Source: AP-15 sp963736715
GTDB taxonomy: Bacteria > Pseudomonadota > Alphaproteobacteria > ATCC43930 > CGMCC-115725
Direction: 5' to 3'
DNA: 64,000 nucleotides
Assembly: GCA_963736715.1 (NCBI GenBank)
Contig: CAVTQA010000045.1
Coordinates: 1-64,000, forward strand
This document shows positions 1 to 6,549 of the stretch, in pieces (position 1 is the stretch's first letter; each line of letters starts with the position of its first letter). The position numbers and the translations under genes are program-made. A model generated the notes under the pieces. It did no database searches. It worked only from the letters and a program-made list of their open reading frames with translations, and had not been told where the DNA came from.

Positions 1-2
1 CC

Positions 3-461
3 AGTAGCACTGACGACGTCCACGCGATCGACGATGAACTGAGTGGTGAGTGGTTGCAGGCGAGACCCGGGGAGCGTTTCTCAATTCGCATTCCAGGCTC
101 GGCAACAGATGATCGCTACTCCATCACCGAAATCCTCTCAAGCCCCGGCGACAGCACCCCAGTTCACCTTCACGAGAGAGAGGACGAGCACATACTCGTC
201 GTTGAAGGAACAGTGCGTGTCCTGTACGGAGACGAGACGTTCGATGTCACGGCGGGAACGACAGTGAGTCTCGCTCGGGGCATACCGCATGCTTGGGGAA
301 ATCCCACCGATACTCCGCTTCGTTTGGTGATTATAGCCGCGCCGGGTGGTGTGGAGGAGGTCTTACGATTGATTGCTACGGGTGGCGGTCAATTGGACCT
401 GGTAGCTCTTGCAGACGAATATGCAGTCCGGCTCATCGGCCCTCCGCTATTGGCCGGCTAG
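3..461 (+). CDS. Cupin-fold protein, 5' end outside the window
   Basis: A single conserved-barrel cupin. The first motif has HLHEREDEH, with metal-ligand-like histidines and a glutamate, and the second has GIPHAWGNPTDTP, so a mononuclear metal site is likely. The reading frame is open from the first bases of the window; the only in-frame start is a TTG at 54, and the residues before it read like normal protein, so the gene probably begins upstream. Known cupins of this size are dioxygenases, isomerases or small-molecule sensors; the substrate cannot be told. It lies first in a same-strand run with VOC, GFA, flavin oxidase and Rieske genes, which suggests a role in that oxidative pathway. That link is inference from position. 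Confidence 0.75.
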   Translation, partial: SSTDDVHAIDDELSGEWLQARPGERFSIRIPGSATDDRYSITEILSSPGDSTPVHLHEREDEHILVVEGTVRVLYGDETFDVTAGTTVSLARGIPHAWGNPTDTPLRLVIIAAPGGVEEVLRLIATGGGQLDLVALADEYAVRLIGPPLLAG

Positions 462-565
462 GGCGCAACAGCCAGTGAGCGCAGAAACAGGAAAGAGGGC
501 GCCGAACGCTAGAGCGGACGTGTCACCACTTTCATCAGAAATCGGAACACGAGGAGTAACGGAAA

Positions 566-1117
566 ATGACTCACAGAGGATTTTCCCACATCGGTCTCTC
601 GACACTCGACCTGGATAGGACCCGCGAGTTTTACGAGGGTGTCTTGGGGTTCAAGCCGGTCGTCGCCGACACGATAAAGATCAAAGAAGGCGGACATCTT
701 CGACACATCTTTTTCGATGTCGGGCACGATCAGCTTATCGCCTTTCTGGAACCGAATGGGGTTCCAGATGTGCCGGCGAAATACGACGCGGGCATCAACC
801 GCGGGCTCGGTGTTCCCGCCGGTTTCTATCATTTTGCTTTCGAGGCCGGTTCGGCGGCGGCACTGGCCGAGAAGCGCGAGGAGCTGCGCGCCAAGGGCGT
901 AGAGACCACCGACATCGTCGATCACGGATGGGCCCAGTCGATCTACTTCAAAGATCCCAACGGCCTGTCGCTCGAATATTGCTGCATGGTGCGCAATCTG
1001 ACCGAGGACGACGCGACGATGCAGGAGCGCTTCACGATCCCGCGCGGCGCGCTGGAACTCAACAACACGCTCACCAAAGCGCGATCGACTGGCGACAGAG
1101 CCAAAATAGGAGTTTGA
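566..1117 (+). CDS. VOC-superfamily metalloenzyme (glyoxalase/extradiol dioxygenase fold)
   Basis: Two beta-alpha-beta-beta-beta modules are visible in 183 residues. The four positions that bind metal in VOC enzymes are filled: His8 (FSHIGL), Glu62 (FLEP), His89 (YHFAF) and Glu137 (SLEY). This ligand set fits an active enzyme, not a bleomycin-type binding protein. It could be an extradiol-type dioxygenase, an isomerase or a lyase; the fold alone does not decide. An SD-like gaggag run lies just upstream of the ATG. It is followed after 2 bp by the GFA gene, so the two are surely cotranscribed. The first 36 bases recur in damaged form before the Rieske gene (2993 onward). Confidence 0.85.
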   Translation: MTHRGFSHIGLSTLDLDRTREFYEGVLGFKPVVADTIKIKEGGHLRHIFFDVGHDQLIAFLEPNGVPDVPAKYDAGINRGLGVPAGFYHFAFEAGSAAALAEKREELRAKGVETTDIVDHGWAQSIYFKDPNGLSLEYCCMVRNLTEDDATMQERFTIPRGALELNNTLTKARSTGDRAKIGV

Positions 1118-1119
1118 CG

Positions 1120-1557
1120 ATGACCAGGATCGCGCATTGCTGCTGCGGCTCGCTGCGTGCGGAGGCGACCGGCGAGCCGGCGTTCGTCGGCGCGTGTCAT
1201 TGCATGGAGTGCCAACGGCGTACCGGCTCGCCCTTTGGCGTCAGCAGCTATTTCCGGAAAGAGCAGGTGCGCACCGAGGGGCCGAGCAAGGTGTACGTGC
1301 GCGGCAGCGACTCGGGGCGAAAGATCGAAATTCATTTCTGCCCCGACTGCGGCTCCTCGGTGTTCTGGTACGCGGAATTTGGCCCGGACCTGATCGGCAT
1401 CGCCTTTGGCACGTTCGCCGACCCGTCGATGCCCTGGCCGACGGTATCCGTGTGGGAGACGACGCGGCATCCCTGGGTGACCTTCGATCACCAACTCGAT
1501 CGGTTTACGGTCCAGCCGAAAATCGACGATCTCGACCTGGAGCGGCCAAGCCGCTGA
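1120..1557 (+). CDS. GFA/CENP-V-fold zinc protein
   Basis: This is a 145-residue protein of the glutathione-dependent formaldehyde-activating (GFA) family. The zinc-binding cysteines are present in the family pattern: Cys7/Cys9, Cys26-x-Cys28-x2-Cys31 and Cys74-x2-Cys77. The ATG at 1120 was chosen because it follows aggag by a normal distance and begins 2 bp after the VOC stop; longer versions of the frame run into the VOC gene. Most family members are not proven formaldehyde enzymes, so the role should be read as a thiol-adduct or glutathione-linked step. Being in the oxidative cluster, it may deal with a reactive aldehyde made by its neighbours; that is inference. Confidence 0.85.
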   Translation: MTRIAHCCCGSLRAEATGEPAFVGACHCMECQRRTGSPFGVSSYFRKEQVRTEGPSKVYVRGSDSGRKIEIHFCPDCGSSVFWYAEFGPDLIGIAFGTFADPSMPWPTVSVWETTRHPWVTFDHQLDRFTVQPKIDDLDLERPSR

Positions 1558-1604
1558 GTGTCGCTAACGACGAAGTCTACACCGTCAGAGTGGAGATACG
1601 GCCA

Positions 1605-2987
1605 ATGTCTGATCAAATCGAACGAACACTACGCTCGTTTGGCGGACAATTGCCCCGCCGTGTCTCGCTGCCGGGTCAGGAAGGCTACGCCGCCGCGACC
1701 GCGATCTGGGCGAAGCCAGTGGGCCCGATGCCGCGTGCCGTCATTCACTGCCGAACGACCGAAGACGTCCAATTGGCCATTCGAACGGCACGCGATTGCG
1801 GCGTGCCGCTGTCGGTGCGGGGCGGCGGGCACCACTGGGCCGGTCTTGCGCTGTGCGCCGGCATCGTCATCGATCTCAGCGGCATGAACGGGGTGTCCGC
1901 CGATGCCGATCACCGCAGCGCGGTAATTTTGGGCGGCGCGCGCGCTGCCGACGTGACGGTAGTGACGGATCCGCTTCACGTCGCGGCGGTGACGGGCACA
2001 TGCAGCGCCGTCGGCATGGCCGGGTTCACGCTGGGCGGCGGCTACGGGCCATTGATAGGCCGCCTCGGCCTGGCGCTCGACAATCTACTGGCCGCTCAAA
2101 TCGTGCTCGCCGATGGACGCACCGTTGTCGCCAGCCGCGACAATGAGGAGGAGCTGTTCTGGGCGTTGCGCGGCGGCGGCGGAAACTTCGGCGTCGTGAC
2201 CGCCATGCGCTACCGTCTGCACAATCTCCCCAGCGTCCGCACGGGCTTGCTGGTCTACCCGTTCGCAGAGGCGAGAGCCGTTCTCCGAAGCTGCGCCGAC
2301 ATTGCCGCCTCGAGCCCCGAAGACCTGACGGTCGAGTTTGGCTGCACCGGCGGCCCCGACGGCAAACCCGTCGTCATCGTCCATCCGACGTGGTGCGGGC
2401 CTCCGGTCGACGGCGAAGCTTGGGTGGCGCCCTTTCTCAAACTTGGAACCCTGCTCGCCGGCTGCCTCGAAGCCATGTCCTATGGGACTTCGCTGACCTT
2501 GTACGACCCGTATATCGTCAACGGCCAGCCTGTGTTCATGGACACGTGCTGGCTGCCCGCGCTCGACAGCGCCGCCATCGATGTTTTTGTCGAAGCGATG
2601 GAGACCGCCGCCTCGGCCCAGTGCGCCGTCTTCACGCACGAGTTCAAAGGCGCCGCCTCGCGCGTACCGGCGGAGGCAACAGCCTTTGGCCTCCGCTGCG
2701 ACCACGTGCTGGTCGAGATCCTCGCTACCTTCGTCGACCGGTCGGATAAAGAAGAAGAGCAACGGCATCGCCAATGGGCTCGAGCCACTCGTCAGGCCTT
2801 CGCTCCGATGGCGCTTCCGGGTGGCTATCCGAACTTCCTTGCCGGAGACGACTCGGACCGTGTGGCTAAGAGCTACGGCCCCAATTCAGAACGCCTCGTC
2901 AGAGCCAAGCGGCGGTACGATCCCGATAACGTCCTTTGCTCCGCCATTCCGCTGCCGGTCAGCGAGCAATGCGCAGGGAAGGAGTAA
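1605..2987 (+). CDS. FAD-linked oxidase, berberine-bridge-enzyme type
   Basis: A 460-residue PCMH/FAD_binding_4 oxidoreductase with a C-terminal BBE segment (YDPDNVL near the end). It has the hallmarks of bicovalent flavin attachment: His76 in RGGGHH and Cys133 in GTCSAVGMAGFTLGGGYG. Enzymes of this class oxidise sugars, alcohols or alkaloid-like and polyketide substrates and pass electrons to oxygen. No signal peptide is seen, so it is probably cytoplasmic. The ATG at 1605 gives the usual family length; the longer open frame upstream overlaps the GFA gene and is spurious. It stops immediately before the relic leader that precedes the Rieske gene. The substrate is unknown. Confidence 0.88.
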   Translation: MSDQIERTLRSFGGQLPRRVSLPGQEGYAAATAIWAKPVGPMPRAVIHCRTTEDVQLAIRTARDCGVPLSVRGGGHHWAGLALCAGIVIDLSGMNGVSADADHRSAVILGGARAADVTVVTDPLHVAAVTGTCSAVGMAGFTLGGGYGPLIGRLGLALDNLLAAQIVLADGRTVVASRDNEEELFWALRGGGGNFGVVTAMRYRLHNLPSVRTGLLVYPFAEARAVLRSCADIAASSPEDLTVEFGCTGGPDGKPVVIVHPTWCGPPVDGEAWVAPFLKLGTLLAGCLEAMSYGTSLTLYDPYIVNGQPVFMDTCWLPALDSAAIDVFVEAMETAASAQCAVFTHEFKGAASRVPAEATAFGLRCDHVLVEILATFVDRSDKEEEQRHRQWARATRQAFAPMALPGGYPNFLAGDDSDRVAKSYGPNSERLVRAKRRYDPDNVLCSAIPLPVSEQCAGKE

Positions 2988-2989
2988 CT

Positions 2990-3064
2990 ATGATGACCCA
3001 CAAAGGATTCTCACACATCGGTCTCTCGCATCAATCTGGTGACTTCCGCGAAAGGAGGACGTCA
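2990..3064 (+). pseudogene. Relic of a VOC gene start, in frame with the Rieske oxygenase
   Basis: The first 12 codons from the ATG at 2993 encode MTHKGFSHIGLS, against MTHRGFSHIGLS at the start of the VOC gene at 566. The 36 bases agree at 32 positions, and a ggagtaac ribosome-binding segment before the ATG is shared as well. After that the similarity ends abruptly. The relic is in frame with the downstream Rieske gene, and both starts have SD sequences (ggaaggag near 2979, aaggagg near 3053). It may therefore still be translated as a 25-residue leader or N-terminal extension. The likely origin is a tandem duplication followed by deletion. Confidence 0.7.
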
Positions 3065-4381
3065 ATGACCACCAAAGCCGGTTACCTGACGACGCGATTT
3101 GGCGGCTACCTCCATCGTGAGGTGCCCGAGGAAGACGCGGAACTCTCCCATGTCGGCCCTGACACGCCATGCGGCGAATATCTGCGGCGCTTTTGGCAAC
3201 CTGTCTGCTTTTCCGACGAACTGAAGGACCTGCCCCATCGGGTCAAGATCCTCGGCGAGGAATTGGTGGTGTTTCGCAATTTGAGCGGTGCCGTGGGCTT
3301 ATTGGAGCTGCACTGCCCGCATCGCGGCGCGTCCCTGGAGTTCGGGCTGATCGACGCCAAGGGGATACGATGCTGCTACCACGGCTGGCAGTTCGCGGTG
3401 GACGGGACCATCCTCGAGACGCCAGGCGAGCCGGCGGACAGTACCTTGAAAGACCGGCTGTATCACGGGGCCTATCCCACCCATGAACACGGCGGCATTG
3501 TCTTTGCCTATATGGGTCCGCCCGACCGGCAACCGCTTTTCCCGGTGTATGACAGCTTTGTCCGGCCCGGCTATCGCCTCATGCCGGGGCGGAAATACTT
3601 CTACCCGTGCAACTGGCTGCAGATCATGGAAAACGCGATGGATCCCGCTCATACGGCGTTTCTCCACACGATTATCAGCGGCTCCCAATTCACCAACGAG
3701 TTCGGGGTGATGCCGGAACTGGAGTTCGTCGAGACGCCGGTGGGCATGATGTACATCGGGACCCGGCGGGTGGGACACAATGTCTGGGCGCGGATGGTGG
3801 AAGCCATCCTGCCCAACCTGCAGCAGGTGGCTCCAATCTGGGAGACCGGCGACCAGGAGCATCCGTTCAGCGGCCCGATGATGAGCCGCTGGATCGTGCC
3901 GGTCGACGACACCAACACGATGTTCGTCGAATTCCGCCACGTGAGCGAGACCGAGGGCACCACGCCCGCCTGGTGGGCCGATCGGGCCATCATGCTCCCC
4001 GGGCAGCTTGCCGCAGAGTCGTACGAGGCCGGCCAGCGGCAACCCGGCGATTATGAGGCGCAGGTCTCGCAGCGGCCAATCGCGATCCACGGATTGGAGC
4101 ATATCGGCGCCACCGATCGCGGGGTCATGATGTTCCGGAATCAGACGAGACGCGGCATCCGGGCCGTGCAAGCCGGTCGCGACCCTGGTGGCCTTTGCCG
4201 TGATGCCGGCGTGGTCATCCCGACATACTGTAACGACACCGTTGTACGTATGCCGCCCGAAGCGAATTCGGCAATGGACGGTCCGCTCATGCGCGAAACC
4301 GGGCGGCGGCTCGCGGATGGTTATCTCAAGGATCCGCCGTTATTGGCATCCAAGGAGATCGAAACAACCGCGGCGGGCTGA
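3065..4381 (+). CDS. Rieske non-haem iron oxygenase, alpha subunit type
   Basis: A 438-residue ring-hydroxylating-type oxygenase. The Rieske cluster ligands are Cys84-x-His86 and Cys103-x2-His106. The catalytic domain has the Asp193-x2-His196-x4-His201 motif (DPAHTAFLH) that binds mononuclear iron. It resembles the phthalate/vanillate-type single-subunit oxygenases that do hydroxylation or O- or N-demethylation. No ferredoxin or reductase gene lies nearby, so electrons must come from proteins encoded elsewhere. The ATG at 3065 is preceded by aaggagg. An in-frame start at 2990 would add a 25-residue leader derived from a VOC relic. The substrate is not predictable from sequence. Confidence 0.9.
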   Translation: MTTKAGYLTTRFGGYLHREVPEEDAELSHVGPDTPCGEYLRRFWQPVCFSDELKDLPHRVKILGEELVVFRNLSGAVGLLELHCPHRGASLEFGLIDAKGIRCCYHGWQFAVDGTILETPGEPADSTLKDRLYHGAYPTHEHGGIVFAYMGPPDRQPLFPVYDSFVRPGYRLMPGRKYFYPCNWLQIMENAMDPAHTAFLHTIISGSQFTNEFGVMPELEFVETPVGMMYIGTRRVGHNVWARMVEAILPNLQQVAPIWETGDQEHPFSGPMMSRWIVPVDDTNTMFVEFRHVSETEGTTPAWWADRAIMLPGQLAAESYEAGQRQPGDYEAQVSQRPIAIHGLEHIGATDRGVMMFRNQTRRGIRAVQAGRDPGGLCRDAGVVIPTYCNDTVVRMPPEANSAMDGPLMRETGRRLADGYLKDPPLLASKEIETTAAG

Positions 4382-4435
4382 CCACTCCGGCTTCCCATTC
4401 ATCATGTCTCGTCTGCCGTAGAAAGGAACTTCCGA

Positions 4436-4939
4436 ATGAGCAAGCTCACCGATGACCAGCAGGCTGTCCTCGCCGCTTGGCAGCAGCACACCTACGCCGA
4501 GTTCGTTCTCAAAGATGCGGATGCGGCTCTCGCGACCATGACCGAGTCCCCGTATGTGTTCCTCATTGCATCAGGGGTGGCGCGGGTAGGCCGAGCAGCC
4601 GTACACGAATTCTACGCCAATAATTTCTTGCCGAAGATCCCTCCAGACCTGGAAATCACCTCCTTGTCACAAACCATCGGCAATGATCGGATGGTGGAAG
4701 AAATGCTGATACGCTTTACCCATTCGATCGATATGGACTGGATGCTTCCCGGCCTGCAGCCGACGGGGAGAAGAGCGGAGTTTATCGTCGCCGCCGTTAT
4801 CCAGATTGAGGACGGCAAAGTCGCCCACGAGCATCTCTACTGGGACCACGCCACAGTGCTGTCCCAGTTGGGGGTTCTGGATCACCCGATGGCGGCGGCC
4901 GGGGTCAACAGTGCCGCGCAGCTCCTGAAGCTTCGATGA
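4436..4939 (+). CDS. SnoaL-like (NTF2-fold) protein
   Basis: The 167 residues have the NTF2/SnoaL pattern: an N-terminal helix, a long strand pair around VGRAAVHEFYANNFLPKIP, and a terminal strand IEDGKVAHEHLYWDHATVL. Such proteins are cyclases, dehydratases, isomerases or small-molecule binders in polyketide and xenobiotic pathways. A clear gaaagga SD precedes the ATG. It is the last recognisable member of the same-strand cluster, 54 bp after the Rieske gene, so it probably acts on an intermediate of that pathway. No signal peptide is present. Confidence 0.75.
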   Translation: MSKLTDDQQAVLAAWQQHTYAEFVLKDADAALATMTESPYVFLIASGVARVGRAAVHEFYANNFLPKIPPDLEITSLSQTIGNDRMVEEMLIRFTHSIDMDWMLPGLQPTGRRAEFIVAAVIQIEDGKVAHEHLYWDHATVLSQLGVLDHPMAAAGVNSAAQLLKLR

Positions 4940-4952
4940 CCCGGCGAGGCTA

Positions 4953-5417
4953 ATGGCCGCTGACCTGTGCCCACAGCCGCGATTGGGCCGTACCAGTTGC
5001 TCGACTTCGCGCCGGAGCCTACCGGTGGGGCTGGTAGTGCGCTTTGCCACCCGTTCTCCGATTGCCCCGAACAATCTGGTGCCCTCGCCATTGCCGGAGA
5101 TCGAGGCGCTGATCGAGGAATATCAGCTCTTGAAGCGCATCTATCGCCAGCGCAGCGGCGAGGATGAAACCGCGGTGATCGGCGAGCTCGGAGAGGCGAT
5201 CGCAGCGGTCGACGTCTTTGCCGATATTCCGGTGTTGACGGCGAAGGCCCTGGCCGGCGGAATCAAGCACCACCAGTCGATCGTCGAGGAATACCACGCG
5301 ACGCGCGAGCCTTGGCGCTGGATGCACCTCGTCTGCGGCGCCCAGGCCGCAGCGATCTCCTTCGGCAAGAACATGGCGGTCTACGAGGAGTATCTCGAAC
5401 TCCTCCACGCCGCGTAA
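4953..5417 (+). CDS. Hypothetical helical protein
   Basis: I do not recognise a family. The last ~110 residues look like a genuine soluble, mostly helical protein (IEALIEEYQLLKRIYRQ; ISFGKNMAVYEEYLELL). The first ~42 residues are rich in Arg, Ser and Pro and read like non-coding sequence, so translation more likely begins at the GTG at 5079, giving about 112 residues. It follows the SnoaL-like gene by 13 bp on the same strand and may be the last gene of that transcript. REP repeats begin about 50 bp downstream. Confidence 0.45.
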   Translation: MAADLCPQPRLGRTSCSTSRRSLPVGLVVRFATRSPIAPNNLVPSPLPEIEALIEEYQLLKRIYRQRSGEDETAVIGELGEAIAAVDVFADIPVLTAKALAGGIKHHQSIVEEYHATREPWRWMHLVCGAQAAAISFGKNMAVYEEYLELLHAA

Positions 5418-5469
5418 TTTCGGGCTAGTACCTCGTCGCGAAAATTAGCGTGCGGCACTCCACCCTGTT

Positions 5470-5593
5470 CGTCGTCCCCGCGCAAGAGGCTGTCAGGAAA
5501 TCCTGCGGACAGACAATTCGTCGTCCCCGCGCAAGCGGGGACCCAGGGGCAAGCAACTTAAATCCCTGGATTCCCGCTTTCGCGGGAACGACG
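5470..5593. repeat. REP-type palindrome with an extra half copy
   Basis: A 75-bp palindrome at 5519-5593 starts with cgtcgtccccgcgcaagcgg and ends with cgctttcgcgggaacgacg; the arms pair along about 30 bases with few mismatches. A half copy, cgtcgtccccgcgcaag, lies at 5470-5486, separated by a short hairpin-forming segment (tgtcagg/cctgcggaca). The same family recurs at 6075, 26969 and 51582. The whole space from 5418 to 5641 is filled by these repeats; no gene is seen in it. Confidence 0.85.
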
Positions 5594-5641
5594 AGCAAAG
5601 GGCGCAAAGGTGGGATATGCGGAATTGGATTACAGCCTCGC

Positions 5642-5708
5642 AAGCGGGGACCCAGAACCTGCCCCCCTGCTTTCGCCAGGGGCAGGCTCTGGCATGAACA
5701 GGGGGCGG
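5642..5708 (+). repeat. Left 67-bp inverted repeat of the GIY-YIG cassette
   Basis: This 67-bp segment is the reverse complement of 6020-6086 at 66 of 67 positions; the single difference is at 5656. It begins aagcggggaccc and ends in a ggcatgaacaggggg stretch. Inside, gcctgcccc/ggggcaggc style arms form a hairpin around ctgctttcgcc. It ends 6 bp before the last base of the nuclease gene's stop codon. Confidence 0.9.
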
Positions 5709-5714
5709 GCGCTC

Positions 5715-6008
5715 TCACCCCACCTCCTCGTAAAGATCACGCCATTGCCGATCATGGCGCTCGATCAACTCCAGTTTCCACGTGCGGCGCCATTTCTTGA
5801 TGCGCTTTTCGCGGAGGATCGCATCGGCCATGGTCTCGTGAAACTCGACAAACACTAACCTATGCACTCCGTAATCGCGAACAAATCCACCGACAGCATT
5901 CGAACGATGTTGCCAAGCACGGCGCGCAATATCACTTGTGACACCGACATAAAGGGTGCCATTACGTTTGCTGGCGAGGATGTAGACGCAAGGACGCTTC
6001 TCGCTCAT
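5715..6008 (-). CDS. GIY-YIG superfamily single-domain endonuclease
   Basis: A 97-residue stand-alone GIY-YIG domain of the small UPF0213/YhbQ-like class. It has VYILASKRNGTLYVGVT (the GIY and YIG strands), the catalytic-type arginine in IARRAWQHR, a glutamate in FVEFHET and the terminal REKRIKKWRR basic helix. It lacks any DNA-binding extension. The gene fits almost exactly between two 67-bp inverted repeats, with only 6 and 11 bp to spare. Small nucleases of this type often occur in several copies in alphaproteobacterial genomes (general knowledge). Here the tight fit suggests the protein acts on, or moves with, the repeats. That is inference, since no activity can be read from sequence. 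Confidence 0.88.
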   Translation of the reverse strand: MSEKRPCVYILASKRNGTLYVGVTSDIARRAWQHRSNAVGGFVRDYGVHRLVFVEFHETMADAILREKRIKKWRRTWKLELIERHDRQWRDLYEEVG

Positions 6009-6019
6009 GCCCCGATCGG

Positions 6020-6101
6020 CCGCCCCCTGTTCATGCCAGAGCCTGCCCCTGGCGAAAGCAGGGGGGCAGGCTCTGGGTCCCCGCTTTCGCGGGGACGACG
6101 G
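6020..6101 (-). repeat. Right inverted repeat of the GIY-YIG cassette plus outer REP arm
   Basis: Bases 6020-6086 are the inverted mate of 5642-5708. The sequence runs on into an outer REP arm (gggtccccgctttcgcgggg acgacgg, to 6101). The corresponding arm on the left side is damaged (cctcgcaagcgg, near 5637). The nuclease start codon (6006-6008) lies 11 bp inside this repeat, so any promoter and ribosome-binding site must lie in or overlap the repeat. Confidence 0.88.
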
Positions 6102-6184
6102 AGATTTGTCGTCCCTTCCGAGCGAGGATACCGAAGCGAGATGGGTACGACATACACCAATTTACGCAACCAGGTACTAGGCCA

Positions 6185-6211
6185 AACCGGGAGGCCTTGC
6201 GCCTCCCGGTT
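6185..6211 (-). terminator. Perfect hairpin downstream of the porin gene
   Basis: An 11-bp perfect stem (aaccgggaggc/gcctcccggtt) with a 5-base loop. Read on the minus strand it ends in ggtttgg, so it is a weak candidate for a factor-independent terminator of the porin transcript, 340 bp beyond its stop. There is no real T-tract. The rest of 6102-6549 holds no gene that I can support; the open frames across it have no coding character. Confidence 0.4.
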
Positions 6212-6354
6212 ACCCTATGAAAGGGCGGCAGTTCCCCCGGCGTGTACTCACGTCCTTGAAGGCGGCTACTGTACTCGGTTCGTGAAAACAACCCAACTGG
6301 TGCAGTGCAAGAAGCGCTTGCCAGCGGCGGTTAGCTGCTCTTCCAAAGTCGAAG

Positions 6355-6382
6355 CGCCCGCGAGTGGAGCCGCTCGCGGGCG
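6355..6382. terminator. Second hairpin in the porin 3' region
   Basis: A 10-bp perfect stem (cgcccgcgag/ctcgcgggcg) closes an 8-base loop, with no T-tract on either side. It lies 170 bp past the porin stop codon on the minus strand, so it may help to end or stabilise that mRNA. It could also be a lone repeat. Confidence 0.35.
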
Positions 6383-6549
6383 AAGGCCCTTAAATGTCCG
6401 CCCTTGACCGCCGAGCGGACCTCCAGCGTTGGACATAATCCGTCTGGTTTTCACCACTAGCCTCAGCTTCCGGCTTTGTCCGCGAATGTAGTGGGCCGCC
6501 AATCGAATGAATTGTCCCGCTGGTGATCAGCTTGGCGAATGCGCCTCGA

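Noticed and set aside
5470..6101. Possible CRISPR array from repeated palindromes
   Set aside because: Copies are irregularly spaced and differ, with no unique spacers of equal size; they fit REP-type elements instead.
5862..6407. A plus-strand frame across the GIY-YIG cassette
   Set aside because: It runs through the inverted repeat and the hairpins and has no coding character; the GIY-YIG frame on the other strand is clear.
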